Shown: positions 47,997 through 57,441, numbered from the stretch's first letter. The stretch: 64,000 nucleotides of DNA from Luteococcus japonicus (GCF_003752415.1 NZ_RKHG01000001.1:1984001-2048000), one strand, 5' to 3'. Program-made: numbers and translations. Notes: generated by a model not told the origin, from the sequence alone.

Positions 47997-49916
47997 ATGC
48001 AGCAGCCCTTCCTCACCCACCATTCCGCCGTCCTCGCCGCCCCGGTGCAGGCCTGGTCGGCACTCGACGGGCAGGCGGACGGCCTGGTCGCCGAGCGCAC
48101 CGTGGAAGGCGTCTACTGCGCGGACTCCCGCGTCGTCTCCCAGCTGGAGGTGACCAGCCCCAGCCACGCGCTGGAACACATCGGCACCGACGAGCGGGGT
48201 GGGGCGCGCGCCGCCTTCCAGTACGTGCTGCGCACACCGGAGCTGGGCGTGGATCCGGCCCTGCTGCTGAACCGGGTGCGCCAGGTGGACGGCACCGGCA
48301 TCAGCGAGCACTACGAGCTCAGCACCGCCTCGCTTGAGTCGCTGGACGTCGACCTGCGGGTGCGGCTGCGGCCCGACGCCACGGCGATGCAGGAGATCAA
48401 GTCCGGCCTGCACGGCCAGGACGTGGCGGCGATGCTGACCGACAGGGGCGTCACCTTCCCCTGGCGCGACGAGAAGACCACCGCCACCTTGACCACCGAC
48501 GCCACCTGCACCCTCGCCGGCGACGACATCGTGCTGGACTGGTGGCTCACCCTGCCCCCCCGCGGCACCGCCGCGGTGAACTTCCGGCTGGACCTCGTCG
48601 ACGCCGCCGCCCCCTTCGTCGCGTGCACCGCGCCGGCCCTGGTACCGCCGGGCACCGACGGCACCAATGCCGCCCTGGACCGGCTGCTCACCACCAGCTT
48701 CGCCGACATCAACGGCCTGCGGATGGCCCACCCGGCCACCCCCGACGAGGGCTTCCTCGCCGCCGGAGCACCCTGGTACTTCACCCTCTTCGGCCGTGAC
48801 TCGCTGATCAGCGCGCGCAACCTCGTGCCCCACGACCTGTCGGTGGCGCGGGGAACGCTGAAGGTGCTGGCGCAGCTGCAGGGGGACGCCGCCGACGTCG
48901 ACTCCGCACAGCAGCCCGGCAAGATCCTGCACGAGGTGCGCCAGGAGCCGCTGGAACTGGCGCTCTCCCACCAGGGACAGGTGGAGCACCAGATGAGCCT
49001 GCCGCCGCTCTACTACGGCACCGTGGACGCCACCCCGCTGTGGATCATGCTGCTGGACGAGGCCGAGGCCGCGGGGCTGGACGAGGCCGAGGTGCGCTCG
49101 CTGCTGCCCGCCCTGAAGGCCGCACTGGCCTGGTTGCGGGACTTCGGGGATGCCGACGGGGACGGCTTCCTGGAATACCGCGACGAGTCGGGCCACGGCC
49201 TGGCCAACCAGGGCTGGAAGGACTCGGGCGACTCGATCCGCTTCGCGGACGGCACCATGGCCGCCGGCTCCGTCGCCCTGGCCGAGGTGCAGGGCTATGC
49301 CCACGCCGCCGCGCTGGGCGGGGCCCGCCTGCTGGAGAAGTACGAGTCCGACGCTGCCGCCGCCGAGCAGTGGCGCGCCTGGGCTGCCGCACTGGCAGAG
49401 CGTTTCCGGGCGAAGTTCTGGACCAGCGACGACTTGGGCCGCTACCCGGTGCTGGCCCTGAATGGCGCCATGGATGCCGACGGGAGCAAGCCGCGGGTGG
49501 ACGGCGTCGCCTCCAACATGGGGCACTTGCTGGGCACCGGCATCCTCTCCGAGGATGAGGCGCGCCTGGTGGTGGACCGCCTGATGCACCCGACGATGGC
49601 CTCCGGCTACGGGATCCGCACCATGAGCACCACCAATGGCGGCTACTGGCCGCTCAGCTACCACGTCGGTTCGGTGTGGACCCACGACACGGCCTTCATC
49701 ATCGACCAGATGCTGCGCGACGGCTTCCGCACCGAGGCCCGGGAGCTGGCCACCCAGCTGCTGCGCGCCGCAGAGGGCTTCTCCTTCCGGATGCCCGAGC
49801 TGTTCGGCGGGATGAGCGCCGACGAGGTCTTCCCGCCCCAGCCCTACCCCGCCTCCTGCCGACCGCAGGCCTGGGCGGCGACCAGCTCCGTGGTGATCGC
49901 CCGCGCCCTCGCCTGA
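47997..49916 (+). CDS. Glycogen debranching-type glycosidase (amylo-alpha-1,6-glucosidase family)
   Basis: The protein has 639 residues. The N-terminal beta-sandwich (about 1-210) matches the glycogen-debranching N-terminal domain, with VYCADSRVVSQLEV. The C-terminal (alpha/alpha)6 barrel has APWYFTLFGRDSLISARN (GRDS, typical of this family), LANQGWKDSGDSIRF with catalytic acid Asp, and LSYHVGSVWTHDTAFI. These enzymes act on alpha-1,6 or related links in glucans or sucrose-type sugars. No signal peptide, so it works in the cytosol. Expression probably depends on the divergent LacI regulator. Exact substrate unknown. Confidence 0.85.
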   Translation: MQQPFLTHHSAVLAAPVQAWSALDGQADGLVAERTVEGVYCADSRVVSQLEVTSPSHALEHIGTDERGGARAAFQYVLRTPELGVDPALLLNRVRQVDGTGISEHYELSTASLESLDVDLRVRLRPDATAMQEIKSGLHGQDVAAMLTDRGVTFPWRDEKTTATLTTDATCTLAGDDIVLDWWLTLPPRGTAAVNFRLDLVDAAAPFVACTAPALVPPGTDGTNAALDRLLTTSFADINGLRMAHPATPDEGFLAAGAPWYFTLFGRDSLISARNLVPHDLSVARGTLKVLAQLQGDAADVDSAQQPGKILHEVRQEPLELALSHQGQVEHQMSLPPLYYGTVDATPLWIMLLDEAEAAGLDEAEVRSLLPALKAALAWLRDFGDADGDGFLEYRDESGHGLANQGWKDSGDSIRFADGTMAAGSVALAEVQGYAHAAALGGARLLEKYESDAAAAEQWRAWAAALAERFRAKFWTSDDLGRYPVLALNGAMDADGSKPRVDGVASNMGHLLGTGILSEDEARLVVDRLMHPTMASGYGIRTMSTTNGGYWPLSYHVGSVWTHDTAFIIDQMLRDGFRTEARELATQLLRAAEGFSFRMPELFGGMSADEVFPPQPYPASCRPQAWAATSSVVIARALA

Positions 49917-49972
49917 CACCCGCATGGCAAGATCGGCCCACCCGCAGGCCGTTCAGACCCCACCATGGAGGC

Positions 49973-51400
49973 ATGGCATCCACGCGCTCCTTCAATCCGT
50001 TGCGACAGGCCGGTCCCAGCAAGTTCGGCTTCTGGTCGATCGTCCTGTTGACCATCAATGGGATCATCGGCACCGGTATCTTCCTGTCACCCGCGGGCGT
50101 CATCAAGGTGGCCGGCACCTGGACCCCGCTGGTCTACGTGCTGGCCGGGGTCTTCGCCGGTGTGCTCGCCGTCACCTTCGCGGCGGCCGCCCGCTATGTC
50201 AGTGAGAACGGTTCCTCCTTCGCCTATGCCCGCGTCGCCTTCGGTGATGACATCGGCTTCTATGTGGGGATCACCCGCTTCATGGCCGGCGCCATCGCCT
50301 GGGGAGTGATGGCCACCGCGGTGGTCACCACCGTGCTGGGGATCTTCGGCGGGAAGGCAGCCGTCACGCAGACGAACATCACCGTCGGCTTCATCGTCCT
50401 GATGGCCGTCCTGCTCGCCATCAACCTGGCCGGCACCGGCATCACCAAGTGGTTCAACAATGTCTCCACGATGGGCAAGGTCCTGGCGCTGCTGCTGGCG
50501 GTCGTCGCCGGTCTGGTGATCCTGGGCACCGGGGGCAATCACTTCGACGAGTTGCGCCACCTCACGAATCCCGACGGGTCCGCCATGATCCCGGGCATGG
50601 ACACCACCGTCTTCGTCGGGGCCGTGTTGAGTGCCTTCTACGCCTACACCGGTTTCGAGTCGGTCGCGACGGCGGCGAGCGAGATGGACCGGCCCGAACG
50701 GAACCTCCCCCGAGCCATCCCGCTGGGCGTCGGCATTGTGATGGCCATCTATGTGGGTGTCGTCGGTGTGACGATGATGATCAATCCCCAGGGCCTGCTC
50801 ACCTCCACCGAGCCGGTGATCCTGGCCAGCGCCTTCAACAATCCGGTCATTCGCAACCTGATCGTCCTGGGTGCGGTGCTGAGCATGTTCGGGATCAACG
50901 TGGCGGCCAGCTTCAGCACTCCCCGCATCTTCGACGCGATGAGCCGTCGGCAGATGGTTCCCGCGGTCATCAGCCGCACCTCGGGGCGTGGCGTCCCCTA
51001 CGTCGCCTTCCTGCTCACGGCCCTCGTGGCCATCGCCATCCCCATGGCCTTCGGCTACTCCATGCGCGGCATCATGGTCATCAGCTCGGTCAGCCGGTTC
51101 ATCCAGTTCCTGGTGGTGCCGGTCGCGGTCGTCATCTTCTACCTGGGGCGGTCCCGCCACCACACCCATGAGGTCCATCGCAATGTGGTGCTTGACGTCG
51201 TGGTGCCGCTTGTGGCCCTGGCCGCATCGATCTTCCTGATGGTGCGTTTCGACTGGGTGGGCCAGTTCAGCACCCCGGACGGAGGCACCAACCAGTGGGC
51301 GGTGTGGGCCATGCTGATCGGCTACGTCGTGCTTCCGGTCGCGTTGTACATTCCGTGGAAGCTGGGTGCCTACCGTCGAGCCGCTGAGGAGAAGCGATGA
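49973..51400 (+). CDS. APC-family amino acid permease
   Basis: A 475-residue membrane protein with 12 helices. The first helix carries the substrate-binding INGIIGTGIFLSPAGVIK (GxG motif), and helix 6 FYAYTGFESVATAASEMDRPERNLPRAI is the APC consensus. The start ATG at 49973 follows GGAGG closely; the frame is open upstream across the previous gene but that is a shadow. The stop overlaps the hydrolase gene (ATGA at 51397-51400), so uptake and hydrolysis of the substrate are probably linked, for example gamma-glutamyl amines or GABA derivatives. Confidence 0.9.
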   Translation: MASTRSFNPLRQAGPSKFGFWSIVLLTINGIIGTGIFLSPAGVIKVAGTWTPLVYVLAGVFAGVLAVTFAAAARYVSENGSSFAYARVAFGDDIGFYVGITRFMAGAIAWGVMATAVVTTVLGIFGGKAAVTQTNITVGFIVLMAVLLAINLAGTGITKWFNNVSTMGKVLALLLAVVAGLVILGTGGNHFDELRHLTNPDGSAMIPGMDTTVFVGAVLSAFYAYTGFESVATAASEMDRPERNLPRAIPLGVGIVMAIYVGVVGVTMMINPQGLLTSTEPVILASAFNNPVIRNLIVLGAVLSMFGINVAASFSTPRIFDAMSRRQMVPAVISRTSGRGVPYVAFLLTALVAIAIPMAFGYSMRGIMVISSVSRFIQFLVVPVAVVIFYLGRSRHHTHEVHRNVVLDVVVPLVALAASIFLMVRFDWVGQFSTPDGGTNQWAVWAMLIGYVVLPVALYIPWKLGAYRRAAEEKR

Positions 51401-52152
51401 GCAACCGTCCCGTGATTGGCATCATCACCAATGTGGAGCTTGACCGCCACTACCTGTTTCCCGGATATCCCCGGGTCACCCTCAATGAGGACTATCCCCG
51501 CTCGATCGCGGCCGCCGGCGGTGTCCCGGTCCTGATCACCCCGTCCAGGGACCTGTCCCTGCTCGCCGACCAGTTGAGCCTCGTCGACGCCCTGGTGCTG
51601 GCCGGCGGGCAGGACGTCGATCCATTGCTCTATGGCGCCGAGCCCCGCACGGAGTGTGGCGCTCCGAACCCGACGCGCGACGCCTTCGAGTTCGAGGCGC
51701 TGCGCCTGGCCCGAGCCGCAGGCATGCCGGTCCTGGGCATCTGCCGGGGTCTGCAGGTCACCAACACCTTCCTGGGTGGAAGCCTGCACCAGGACATCTC
51801 ACACTCGGGCAGCACCCAGCGCCACATGATGGAGGCGAATCCCGCCGTGGCCGCGCATGGCATCACCGTCGAGCCCGACAGCTTCCTCGACGAGGCCTGG
51901 CACCTTGCCCAGACCACGGTGAACTCCTTCCACCACCAGGTCGTCGACCGGGTGGCCCCCGGGCTGGCCGTCGCGGCCCGCGCCGCCGATGGTGCCGTGG
52001 AGGCCGTCGAGTACACCGGTGATGAGTTCGACCTGGTGGCCGTGCAGTGGCATCCCGAGATGATGAGTGCCGCGGACAGTCCGGCCGGTGAACAGGCCAG
52101 GGCCCTGTTCACTTGGTTCGTGGACCTGGCCGCCGGTCGCTGGGAGGCCTGA
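51397..52152 (+). CDS. Class I glutamine amidotransferase-like hydrolase (PuuD / peptidase C26 family)
   Basis: A 251-residue enzyme with the nucleophile Cys116 in VLGICRGLQV and the His-Glu pair in VAVQWHPEM. Early motifs GIITNVE and LVLAGGQDVDPLLYG are typical of gamma-glutamyl-GABA hydrolases. The family cleaves gamma-glutamyl bonds, as in putrescine breakdown. It is translationally coupled to the APC permease, a pairing often seen for use of gamma-glutamyl compounds or polyamines. No other puu genes are nearby, so the substrate is inferred. Confidence 0.88.
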   Translation: MSNRPVIGIITNVELDRHYLFPGYPRVTLNEDYPRSIAAAGGVPVLITPSRDLSLLADQLSLVDALVLAGGQDVDPLLYGAEPRTECGAPNPTRDAFEFEALRLARAAGMPVLGICRGLQVTNTFLGGSLHQDISHSGSTQRHMMEANPAVAAHGITVEPDSFLDEAWHLAQTTVNSFHHQVVDRVAPGLAVAARAADGAVEAVEYTGDEFDLVAVQWHPEMMSAADSPAGEQARALFTWFVDLAAGRWEA

Positions 52153-52194
52153 GCCCAGGTTCGGCCCGTGGGCCACACCGGGGGCAGAGGCTCA

Positions 52195-52208
52195 TCATCC
52201 CGTGGGTG
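52195..52208 (+). promoter_or_regulatory. 14-base motif shared with the first ABC/two-component locus
   Basis: TCATCCCGTGGGTG is identical to the minus-strand sequence at 5128-5141. It lies 57 bases upstream of the -10 box of the ABC operon. It could be a response-regulator site linking the two loci. Confidence 0.35.
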
Positions 52209-52265
52209 TAGATGGCCCGCGCGGGACGGGACCGGTGACGGATGCCCGCTGACAAGGGCAATTCC

Positions 52266-52271
52266 TAGGCT
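52266..52271 (+). promoter_or_regulatory. -10 box TAGGCT for the MacB-type ABC operon
   Basis: TAGGCT lies 53 bases before the ATG at 52325, leaving a leader with GAAAGG as a likely ribosome-binding site. Confidence 0.4.
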
Positions 52272-52324
52272 GAGGCCGTCGGGTCAGAGAACTGGCCCAT
52301 TCCTGTCCTGAAAGGCCCTCTGTC

Positions 52325-53086
52325 ATGGCTCAGCCCGTCGTCCCCCCGCCCACCGCGCAGCAGGAACTGGTGGCCCAGACCATCGACCTGCGCAAGGTCT
52401 ACGGCTCCGGAAAGACCCTGGTGACCGCCCTCGACGGCGTCAACGTCTCCTTCGCCCGGGGCTCCTTCACCGCCATCATGGGCCCCTCGGGCTCCGGCAA
52501 GTCCACCCTGATGCACTGCCTGGCCGGGCTGGACAAGATCACCGCGGGCCGGGTGGTGCTGGGTGGCAAGGAGCTCAACGCCCTCAACGACAAGCAGCTC
52601 ACCCTCTTCCGCCGGGAGCGCGTCGGTTTCGTCTTCCAGTCCTTCAACCTGCTGCCCACCCTGACCGCGAAGCAGAACATCCTGCTGCCGCTGGAACTGG
52701 CCGGCAAGAAGCCGGACCAGGCCTTCTTCTCCCAGCTCGTGGACTCCCTCGGCCTGACCGAGCGCCTCAACCACCGTCCCAGCGAGTTGTCCGGCGGCCA
52801 GCAGCAGCGCGTCGCCGTGGCCCGCGCCATGATCACCCGTCCCGACGTGATCTTCGCCGACGAACCCACCGGCGCCCTGGACTCCAAGACCGGCACGGCG
52901 CTGCTGGACTACCTGCGACGCTGCGTCGACGAACTGGGCCAGAGCATCATCATGGTCACCCACGACGCCAAGGCCGCCGCCTACGCGGACCGGGCCCTGA
53001 TCCTGCTCGACGGCCAGATCGTCGACGACATCGCCCGTCCCACCGCCGACGACGTCAACGCCGCCCTGTCCCGCGTGGAGGCCTGA
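52325..53086 (+). CDS. ABC transporter ATP-binding protein (MacB/LolD class)
   Basis: The protein has 253 residues. Walker A is [10 protein letters not shown] (52-61), the Q-loop is [14 protein letters not shown], the signature is [15 protein letters not shown], Walker B is [15 protein letters not shown] and the H-loop is VTHD. It pairs with the large FtsX-like permease whose ATG shares the last base of this stop (TGATG). The class exports peptides, lipoproteins or antibiotics, or acts mechanically on the envelope. Confidence 0.93.
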   Translation: MAQPVVPPPTAQQELVAQTIDLRKVYGSGKTLVTALDGVNVSFARGSFTAIMGPSGSGKSTLMHCLAGLDKITAGRVVLGGKELNALNDKQLTLFRRERVGFVFQSFNLLPTLTAKQNILLPLELAGKKPDQAFFSQLVDSLGLTERLNHRPSELSGGQQQRVAVARAMITRPDVIFADEPTGALDSKTGTALLDYLRRCVDELGQSIIMVTHDAKAAAYADRALILLDGQIVDDIARPTADDVNAALSRVEA

Positions 53087-55599
53087 TGTTCCGCGACGCA
53101 GCAAAGGAAGTGCGCTACCACCCGGGGCGCATCATCGCGACGCTGGTCGCCATCGCCATCAGCATCGGCTTCATGGCGGCGGTGTCCGTCTTCATCACCA
53201 CCCAGCAGGACGCCATGGGCAAGGGGATGGCCCTGACCACCTCCAGGGCCGACATCGTGGTGCACATCAACCAGGGCAAGCGCGGTGTCACCGGCCAGCA
53301 GATCACCGAGGCCATCGCCAAGGTCCCGGGCGTGAAGTTGGCAGAACGCAGCAGTGGCAACTACCTGCCGATCGGCTCCGAGACTCGCACCGTCCACACC
53401 CAGGCCTTCGTGGTGCCCGACGAGCGCTTCCGGTGGGCCCCGCTGGCGGAGGGGGCCTGGCCGACGGCCGCCAACCAGATCGCCCTGTCCAGCCAGCTGG
53501 CCGAAAGGCTCGGGGTTCGCGTCGGGGACAGCGTCGACGTCGGGGGCCAGCCCCTGACGGTCAGCGGCACCACCGATGACGCGCCGAGCATCTTCTTCCA
53601 GGTGGCCTACCTGTCCGGCACCGCCTTCGAGGCCGCCGCCCGGGAGCAGGTCAACTACGCCGACTGGCTGGTCGACGTCGACGGTGATCCCGCCGCCACC
53701 CTGGACCAGGTCCGCAGTGCCGTCGCACCACTCGTGGTGGGTCCCGACGAGCAGTCCTACGCCGGCGAGGACGGCAAGAACCTGGAGATCAGCACCGGCA
53801 AGGATGCGCAGTCCGCATCGGTGAAGGAGGTCACCGGCGAGTTCGACGTGATGAAGTACATGCTGTGGGCCTTCAGCGCCATCGCGGCTCTGGTGGGGCT
53901 GATCATCATCGCCAACACCTTCACCATCCTGCTGGCCCAGCGACGCCGCCAGATCGGCCTGCTGCGGGCCGTTGGCGCCACCGGCTCCCAGGTGCGGCGC
54001 CGTTTCCTGGCCGAGGCCGTCCTGCTGGGCACCCTCGGGTCCGCCCTGGGTCTGGTGCTGGGCACCGGCATGGCCTGGGCCGGCGCCACGTTCACCAGGG
54101 CCACCTACTGGGGCCTGAGCTTCCCGTGGACGGAACTGGCCGTCGAGTTCGCCCTGGGAATCCTGCTCACGGTGCTGGCCGCCATCCTGCCGGCGCTGCG
54201 TGCCACCCGCGTCGCCCCGTTGGAGGCGCTGCAGCCGGTTGCCACCAGCGAGCAGCAGCGCAGGGCGTCGGTGGTGCGCGCCATCATCTGCGGTGCCTTC
54301 GTGCTGGTGGGAGCGGGGCTGGCCTGGTACTCGCTGGACGCCCCGGTGGGCGACGGTGTCTCCGTGCTGCGCGGGCCGATCGTCTCCGCACTGCTGGGCG
54401 CCATCCTGATCGCCATCGGCGTGCTCTTCGGGGCGGTGCTGTTCATCCCGACGGTGCTGCGGCTGATGGGAAAGGTCTTCGGTCTGTTCGGCGCCACGCC
54501 GCGACTGGCCGCCATCAACACCGTGCGCAATCCCAAGCGTGCGGCGGCCACTGCCAGCGCCCTGATCCTGGCCTGCGGGCTGATCATCACCCTGCAGGTG
54601 GGATCCGCGACGGCGGAGAAGACGGTGCTGAAGGAGATCGCCAACACCTACCCCGTCGACGTCACCGTGGCGGCCAACGGCTTCGGCTCGACGGAGAAGG
54701 ACGCACAGACCGGCATCAGCCAGCAGAACCTGGACAAGCTGGACTCGGTGGGCAATGTCACGGCGCGAGCCACGATGTCCGGCGGAGCCGTCACCAGCAC
54801 CGACGCGGTCCATGTCTCCACCGTGGTGGCGCTGGACCCGCAGATGCGTCGCATCACCGACGTCGTCCCCTCGTCCTTGGGCGATGACCGGGTGCTGCTT
54901 CCCAAGCAGTACAAGGCGGGCACGAAGGTCACCCTGAAGGGCAACGGCCAGACCGTCACACTGACCGGTACCCCGTCCAAGGCCCTCGAGGGAGGCATGG
55001 CGGTCGTCAGCCCCGACACGATGCGCAAGCTCGTCGCCAAGCCCAGCCCGCAACTGGTGTGGATGAAGATGGCCGACCTGGAGGACATGGGCACCACCAT
55101 GACCCAGCTGGACCGGATGTCCCAGAACGGTGAGGTCTGGGTGAGCGGCTCGGCCATGAACGCCTTCATGATCAAGCGCGTGCTGAACATCCTGATGATG
55201 ATCACCACCGGCCTGCTGGGCGTGGCCGTGCTGATCGCCCTGATCGGCGTCAGCAACACGCTCGGGCTGAGCGTGATCGAGCGCAGCCGGGAATCCGCCC
55301 TGCTGCGGGCACTGGGCATGCAGAAGGGCTCGCTGCGGGTGATGCTGCTGGTGGAGGCCCTGATGCTGGGCCTGGCCGGTGTCCTGGTGGGCACCCTGGC
55401 CGGTGCTTTCTTCGGCTGGCTGGGCATCCGGTCGGTGCTGCGCCAGGCTTCCATCGAGGCGCCGATGCAGTTCGGCATCAACTGGCCGATGACACTGGGT
55501 CTGATCGCCATCGCGGTGCTGTCCGCCTCGCTGGCGTCGGTACTGCCGGGACGACGCGCCGCGAGCGCCACCCCGACGGAGGCGCTGGCCGAGGAGTGA
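53086..55599 (+). CDS. FtsX-like ABC permease with two MacB-type extracellular domains
   Basis: The protein has 837 residues. The first half has an N-terminal helix (GRIIATLVAIAISIGFMAAVSVFI), a MacB_PCD-like extracellular domain (about 45-255) and three helices with LLAQRRRQIGLLRAVGATGSQVRRRFLAEA. The second half repeats the plan: helix, extracellular domain (about 530-690) and three helices with VIERSRESALLRALGMQKGSLRVML. This ten-helix double form is common in actinobacteria. With its ATPase it forms an exporter or mechanotransducer of unknown cargo. No regulator is adjacent. It ends one base before a convergent gene. Confidence 0.92.
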   Translation: MFRDAAKEVRYHPGRIIATLVAIAISIGFMAAVSVFITTQQDAMGKGMALTTSRADIVVHINQGKRGVTGQQITEAIAKVPGVKLAERSSGNYLPIGSETRTVHTQAFVVPDERFRWAPLAEGAWPTAANQIALSSQLAERLGVRVGDSVDVGGQPLTVSGTTDDAPSIFFQVAYLSGTAFEAAAREQVNYADWLVDVDGDPAATLDQVRSAVAPLVVGPDEQSYAGEDGKNLEISTGKDAQSASVKEVTGEFDVMKYMLWAFSAIAALVGLIIIANTFTILLAQRRRQIGLLRAVGATGSQVRRRFLAEAVLLGTLGSALGLVLGTGMAWAGATFTRATYWGLSFPWTELAVEFALGILLTVLAAILPALRATRVAPLEALQPVATSEQQRRASVVRAIICGAFVLVGAGLAWYSLDAPVGDGVSVLRGPIVSALLGAILIAIGVLFGAVLFIPTVLRLMGKVFGLFGATPRLAAINTVRNPKRAAATASALILACGLIITLQVGSATAEKTVLKEIANTYPVDVTVAANGFGSTEKDAQTGISQQNLDKLDSVGNVTARATMSGGAVTSTDAVHVSTVVALDPQMRRITDVVPSSLGDDRVLLPKQYKAGTKVTLKGNGQTVTLTGTPSKALEGGMAVVSPDTMRKLVAKPSPQLVWMKMADLEDMGTTMTQLDRMSQNGEVWVSGSAMNAFMIKRVLNILMMITTGLLGVAVLIALIGVSNTLGLSVIERSRESALLRALGMQKGSLRVMLLVEALMLGLAGVLVGTLAGAFFGWLGIRSVLRQASIEAPMQFGINWPMTLGLIAIAVLSASLASVLPGRRAASATPTEALAEE

Positions 55600-56001
55600 T
55601 CAGGCGTTGCCGGCGTCCAGGCGCCAGCCCAGGAATTCGGTGAGGTCTCCGGTCTCGCCGTCGCGGCCTCCCCGTCCCACCACCAGTGGCGGCGGGGAGG
55701 CCGTCAGCCTCACGCCGGTGAAGCGGGCCGCGGTCCCGCCGGGGACGGTGAGCACGTAGTAGCCCCCGTCGGTGCCGATGGCGATGGAGCGGTTCTTGCG
55801 CAGGTACCAGCCCTGCTTGTCGGTCTTGACGACCGGGCCGGACATCAACGTCGCCCGGAGTGGCTCGGGGCGGATGCCGCGGCGGTTGGCCTCGGCGACG
55901 AAGACGTCGATCAGCTTCTGTGCCGCTTCCGCCTCTGCCCGGACGGCCTGCTCGGACAGTTCGATGCGGCGACGGGCGTCTTCCTGGCGCTGGCTGGGCA
56001 T
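55600..56001 (-). CDS. Conserved hypothetical protein, 133 residues
   Basis: I do not recognise a named family. The N-terminal 50 residues form a charged helix (RQEDARRRIELSEQAVRAEAEAAQKLIDVFVAEANRRG); the rest is strand-rich with PLVVGRGGRDGETGDLTEFLGWRLDAG at the end. No signal peptide or membrane helix. It is supported by codon use and clean boundaries, abutting the convergent permease gene. A 78-bp palindrome lies upstream at 56087. Confidence 0.65.
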   Translation of the reverse strand: MPSQRQEDARRRIELSEQAVRAEAEAAQKLIDVFVAEANRRGIRPEPLRATLMSGPVVKTDKQGWYLRKNRSIAIGTDGGYYVLTVPGGTAARFTGVRLTASPPPLVVGRGGRDGETGDLTEFLGWRLDAGNA

Positions 56002-56086
56002 GCGCCCACCCTAGACCTGACCTGTCGTCGCCCTCGCCCCGCACGTCTCCACTCCAGACCCCACCCCCCGCCCCGCCCCGCCCCGG

Positions 56087-56164
56087 CAGCCAAAACAGAG
56101 AGGAAGGGAGGGGGCAGATTTCCTCTGTGGCAGTCATCCCCCCGCTTGCTCTCTGTTTTGGCTG
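56087..56164. repeat. 78-bp palindromic element, family 3 copy 1
   Basis: The outer arms CAGCCAAAACAGAGAG and CTCTCTGTTTTGGCTG are perfect 16-bp inverted copies, with a G-run/C-run stem inside. Reversed, it aligns without gaps over 78 bases with the element at 57108-57185 (57 of 78 identical, counted by hand). The two copies face each other across the AbiEi/DUF559-like gene. Confidence 0.75.
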
Positions 56165-56250
56165 GGCCGACGCCATCCACAGGGGTCCTGGTGAGGGGCT
56201 GCCTGTGGATGGCTGAAAATTTTCGGGGCCCCGCATCAACACTGCAGGGC

Positions 56251-57102
56251 ATGGAGGAAATCGTGCTGCCGGACCACGTCGTCCGGACCAAGGAATTGTT
56301 GGCCGCAGGGTGGACCCGGGACGGGATCCGTCGCGCCGTGGAGAAGGGGCACCTGACCCGGATCAGGCAAGGGTGGTACGCCACCCCGCTGGCCGACGAG
56401 AGGGTGCTGCGCGCCGTGCGGTCAGGCGGCGCCCTGGCCTGCGCGTCTGCCCTCGCCCACCACGGCGCATGGGACGTCACGGCTGGGGTTGTGCACACGC
56501 GCATGGACCACAACCGGGTGGGGTCGCTGCCCGCGGGGCTGAAGCGGTGCCAGGCCTGGCACAGCAAGCTGGACGTGGCGCCGGAACAGGCCGTCGATGA
56601 TCTCGCCATGGCCTTGCGTACGGCGTGGAACTGCCTGTCCCTGGAGGGCTTCCTGGTGGTCTGCGACTCCCTGCTCCACCGCAACCTGATGACGAGACAC
56701 GAGTTGTTGCGAGCCCTGCGTCATGCACCCGGCAAGGAGGTGGTCCTGGACAAGACCGACCGTGCAGAGTCAGGCACGGAGACCATGGTCCGCTACCGGC
56801 TCAGGAGCCGACGGGTGCAGCTGACCCCACAGGTGGAGATCCCCGGCGTGGGCCGGGTGGACTTCCTGGTAGGTGAGCGGCTGGTCATCGAGGTGGACAG
56901 CCGCGAACACCACACCGGCGAGGAGAACTACCAGAAGGACCGGGCACGGGACCTCACACTCCGGGCGATGGGCTACATCGTCGTGCGCCTGACCTACCAG
57001 CAGGTGGTGCACGACTGGCCGGAGACCGAGCGCTGCCTGGTGGCGATGATCCAGCGGGGTGACCAATGGTGGGGATCGCGCCGGGGCCGGAAGGTGGCCT
57101 GA
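56251..57102 (+). CDS. AbiEi-type winged-helix protein with C-terminal DUF559-like nuclease fold
   Basis: The protein has 283 residues. The N-terminal 60 residues resemble the AbiEi antitoxin winged helix (DHVVRTKELLAAGWTRDGIRRAVEKGHLTRIRQGWYA). The C-terminal part, VGRVDFLVGERLVIEVDSREHH followed by KDRARDLTLRAMGYIVVRLTYQQV, matches the DUF559/Vsr-like PD-(D/E)xK fold with D, E and D in place. Such proteins are widespread in actinobacteria, often as scattered single genes; a role in DNA or phage-related defence is assumed but unproven. No AbiEii nucleotidyltransferase partner is present. The ATG at 56251 fits the family N-terminus. Inverted 78-bp palindromes flank the gene. Confidence 0.82.
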   Translation: MEEIVLPDHVVRTKELLAAGWTRDGIRRAVEKGHLTRIRQGWYATPLADERVLRAVRSGGALACASALAHHGAWDVTAGVVHTRMDHNRVGSLPAGLKRCQAWHSKLDVAPEQAVDDLAMALRTAWNCLSLEGFLVVCDSLLHRNLMTRHELLRALRHAPGKEVVLDKTDRAESGTETMVRYRLRSRRVQLTPQVEIPGVGRVDFLVGERLVIEVDSREHHTGEENYQKDRARDLTLRAMGYIVVRLTYQQVVHDWPETERCLVAMIQRGDQWWGSRRGRKVA

Positions 57103-57441
57103 CCGACCAGCAAAGGCAGAGAGCAAATGCGGGGGTGATTGCCATGGTGGCAGCCAGCCCCCTCGAAAGCTCTCTGGTTTGGCTGCGGCGGTCGAGCCGG
57201 AGGCACCGACCAGGGGGGGTTTGTTCGTTCAAAAAGAGGCACCTGGGGGCTGCTGGTCACCCCCAGCAACCCCCAGGGCGAATATGGACCACCCGGGGGC
57301 CGTCATGGGCGCTCAACAGGTGATGCACCCACTATCTCACCTCTGACGTGGTGCACGTGCCCAAACCCGGCAAAAATCTGAGATTTTGATGTGGAATTGA
57401 TAACTTAACGCTCAATCACGCGGGGCGGGCTGGCGCTGCTC
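57103..57441. other. Intergenic region of 339 bp with palindromes and an AT-rich patch
   Basis: It holds the family 3 palindrome copy at 57108-57185, a small inverted repeat TGCTGG-N6-CCAGCA near 57250, and an AT-rich patch at about 57360-57415 containing the palindrome AAAATCTGAGATTTT (57373-57387). I see no coding frame with normal codon use on either strand. Confidence 0.6.
57108..57185. repeat. 78-bp palindromic element, family 3 copy 2
   Basis: The arms CAGCAAAGGCAGAGAGC and GCTCTCTGGTTTGGCTG are near-complementary, and the loop contains TGCCATGGTGGCA. It is the inverted counterpart of 56087-56164 and begins 6 bases after the AbiEi/DUF559-like stop codon. Confidence 0.75.
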
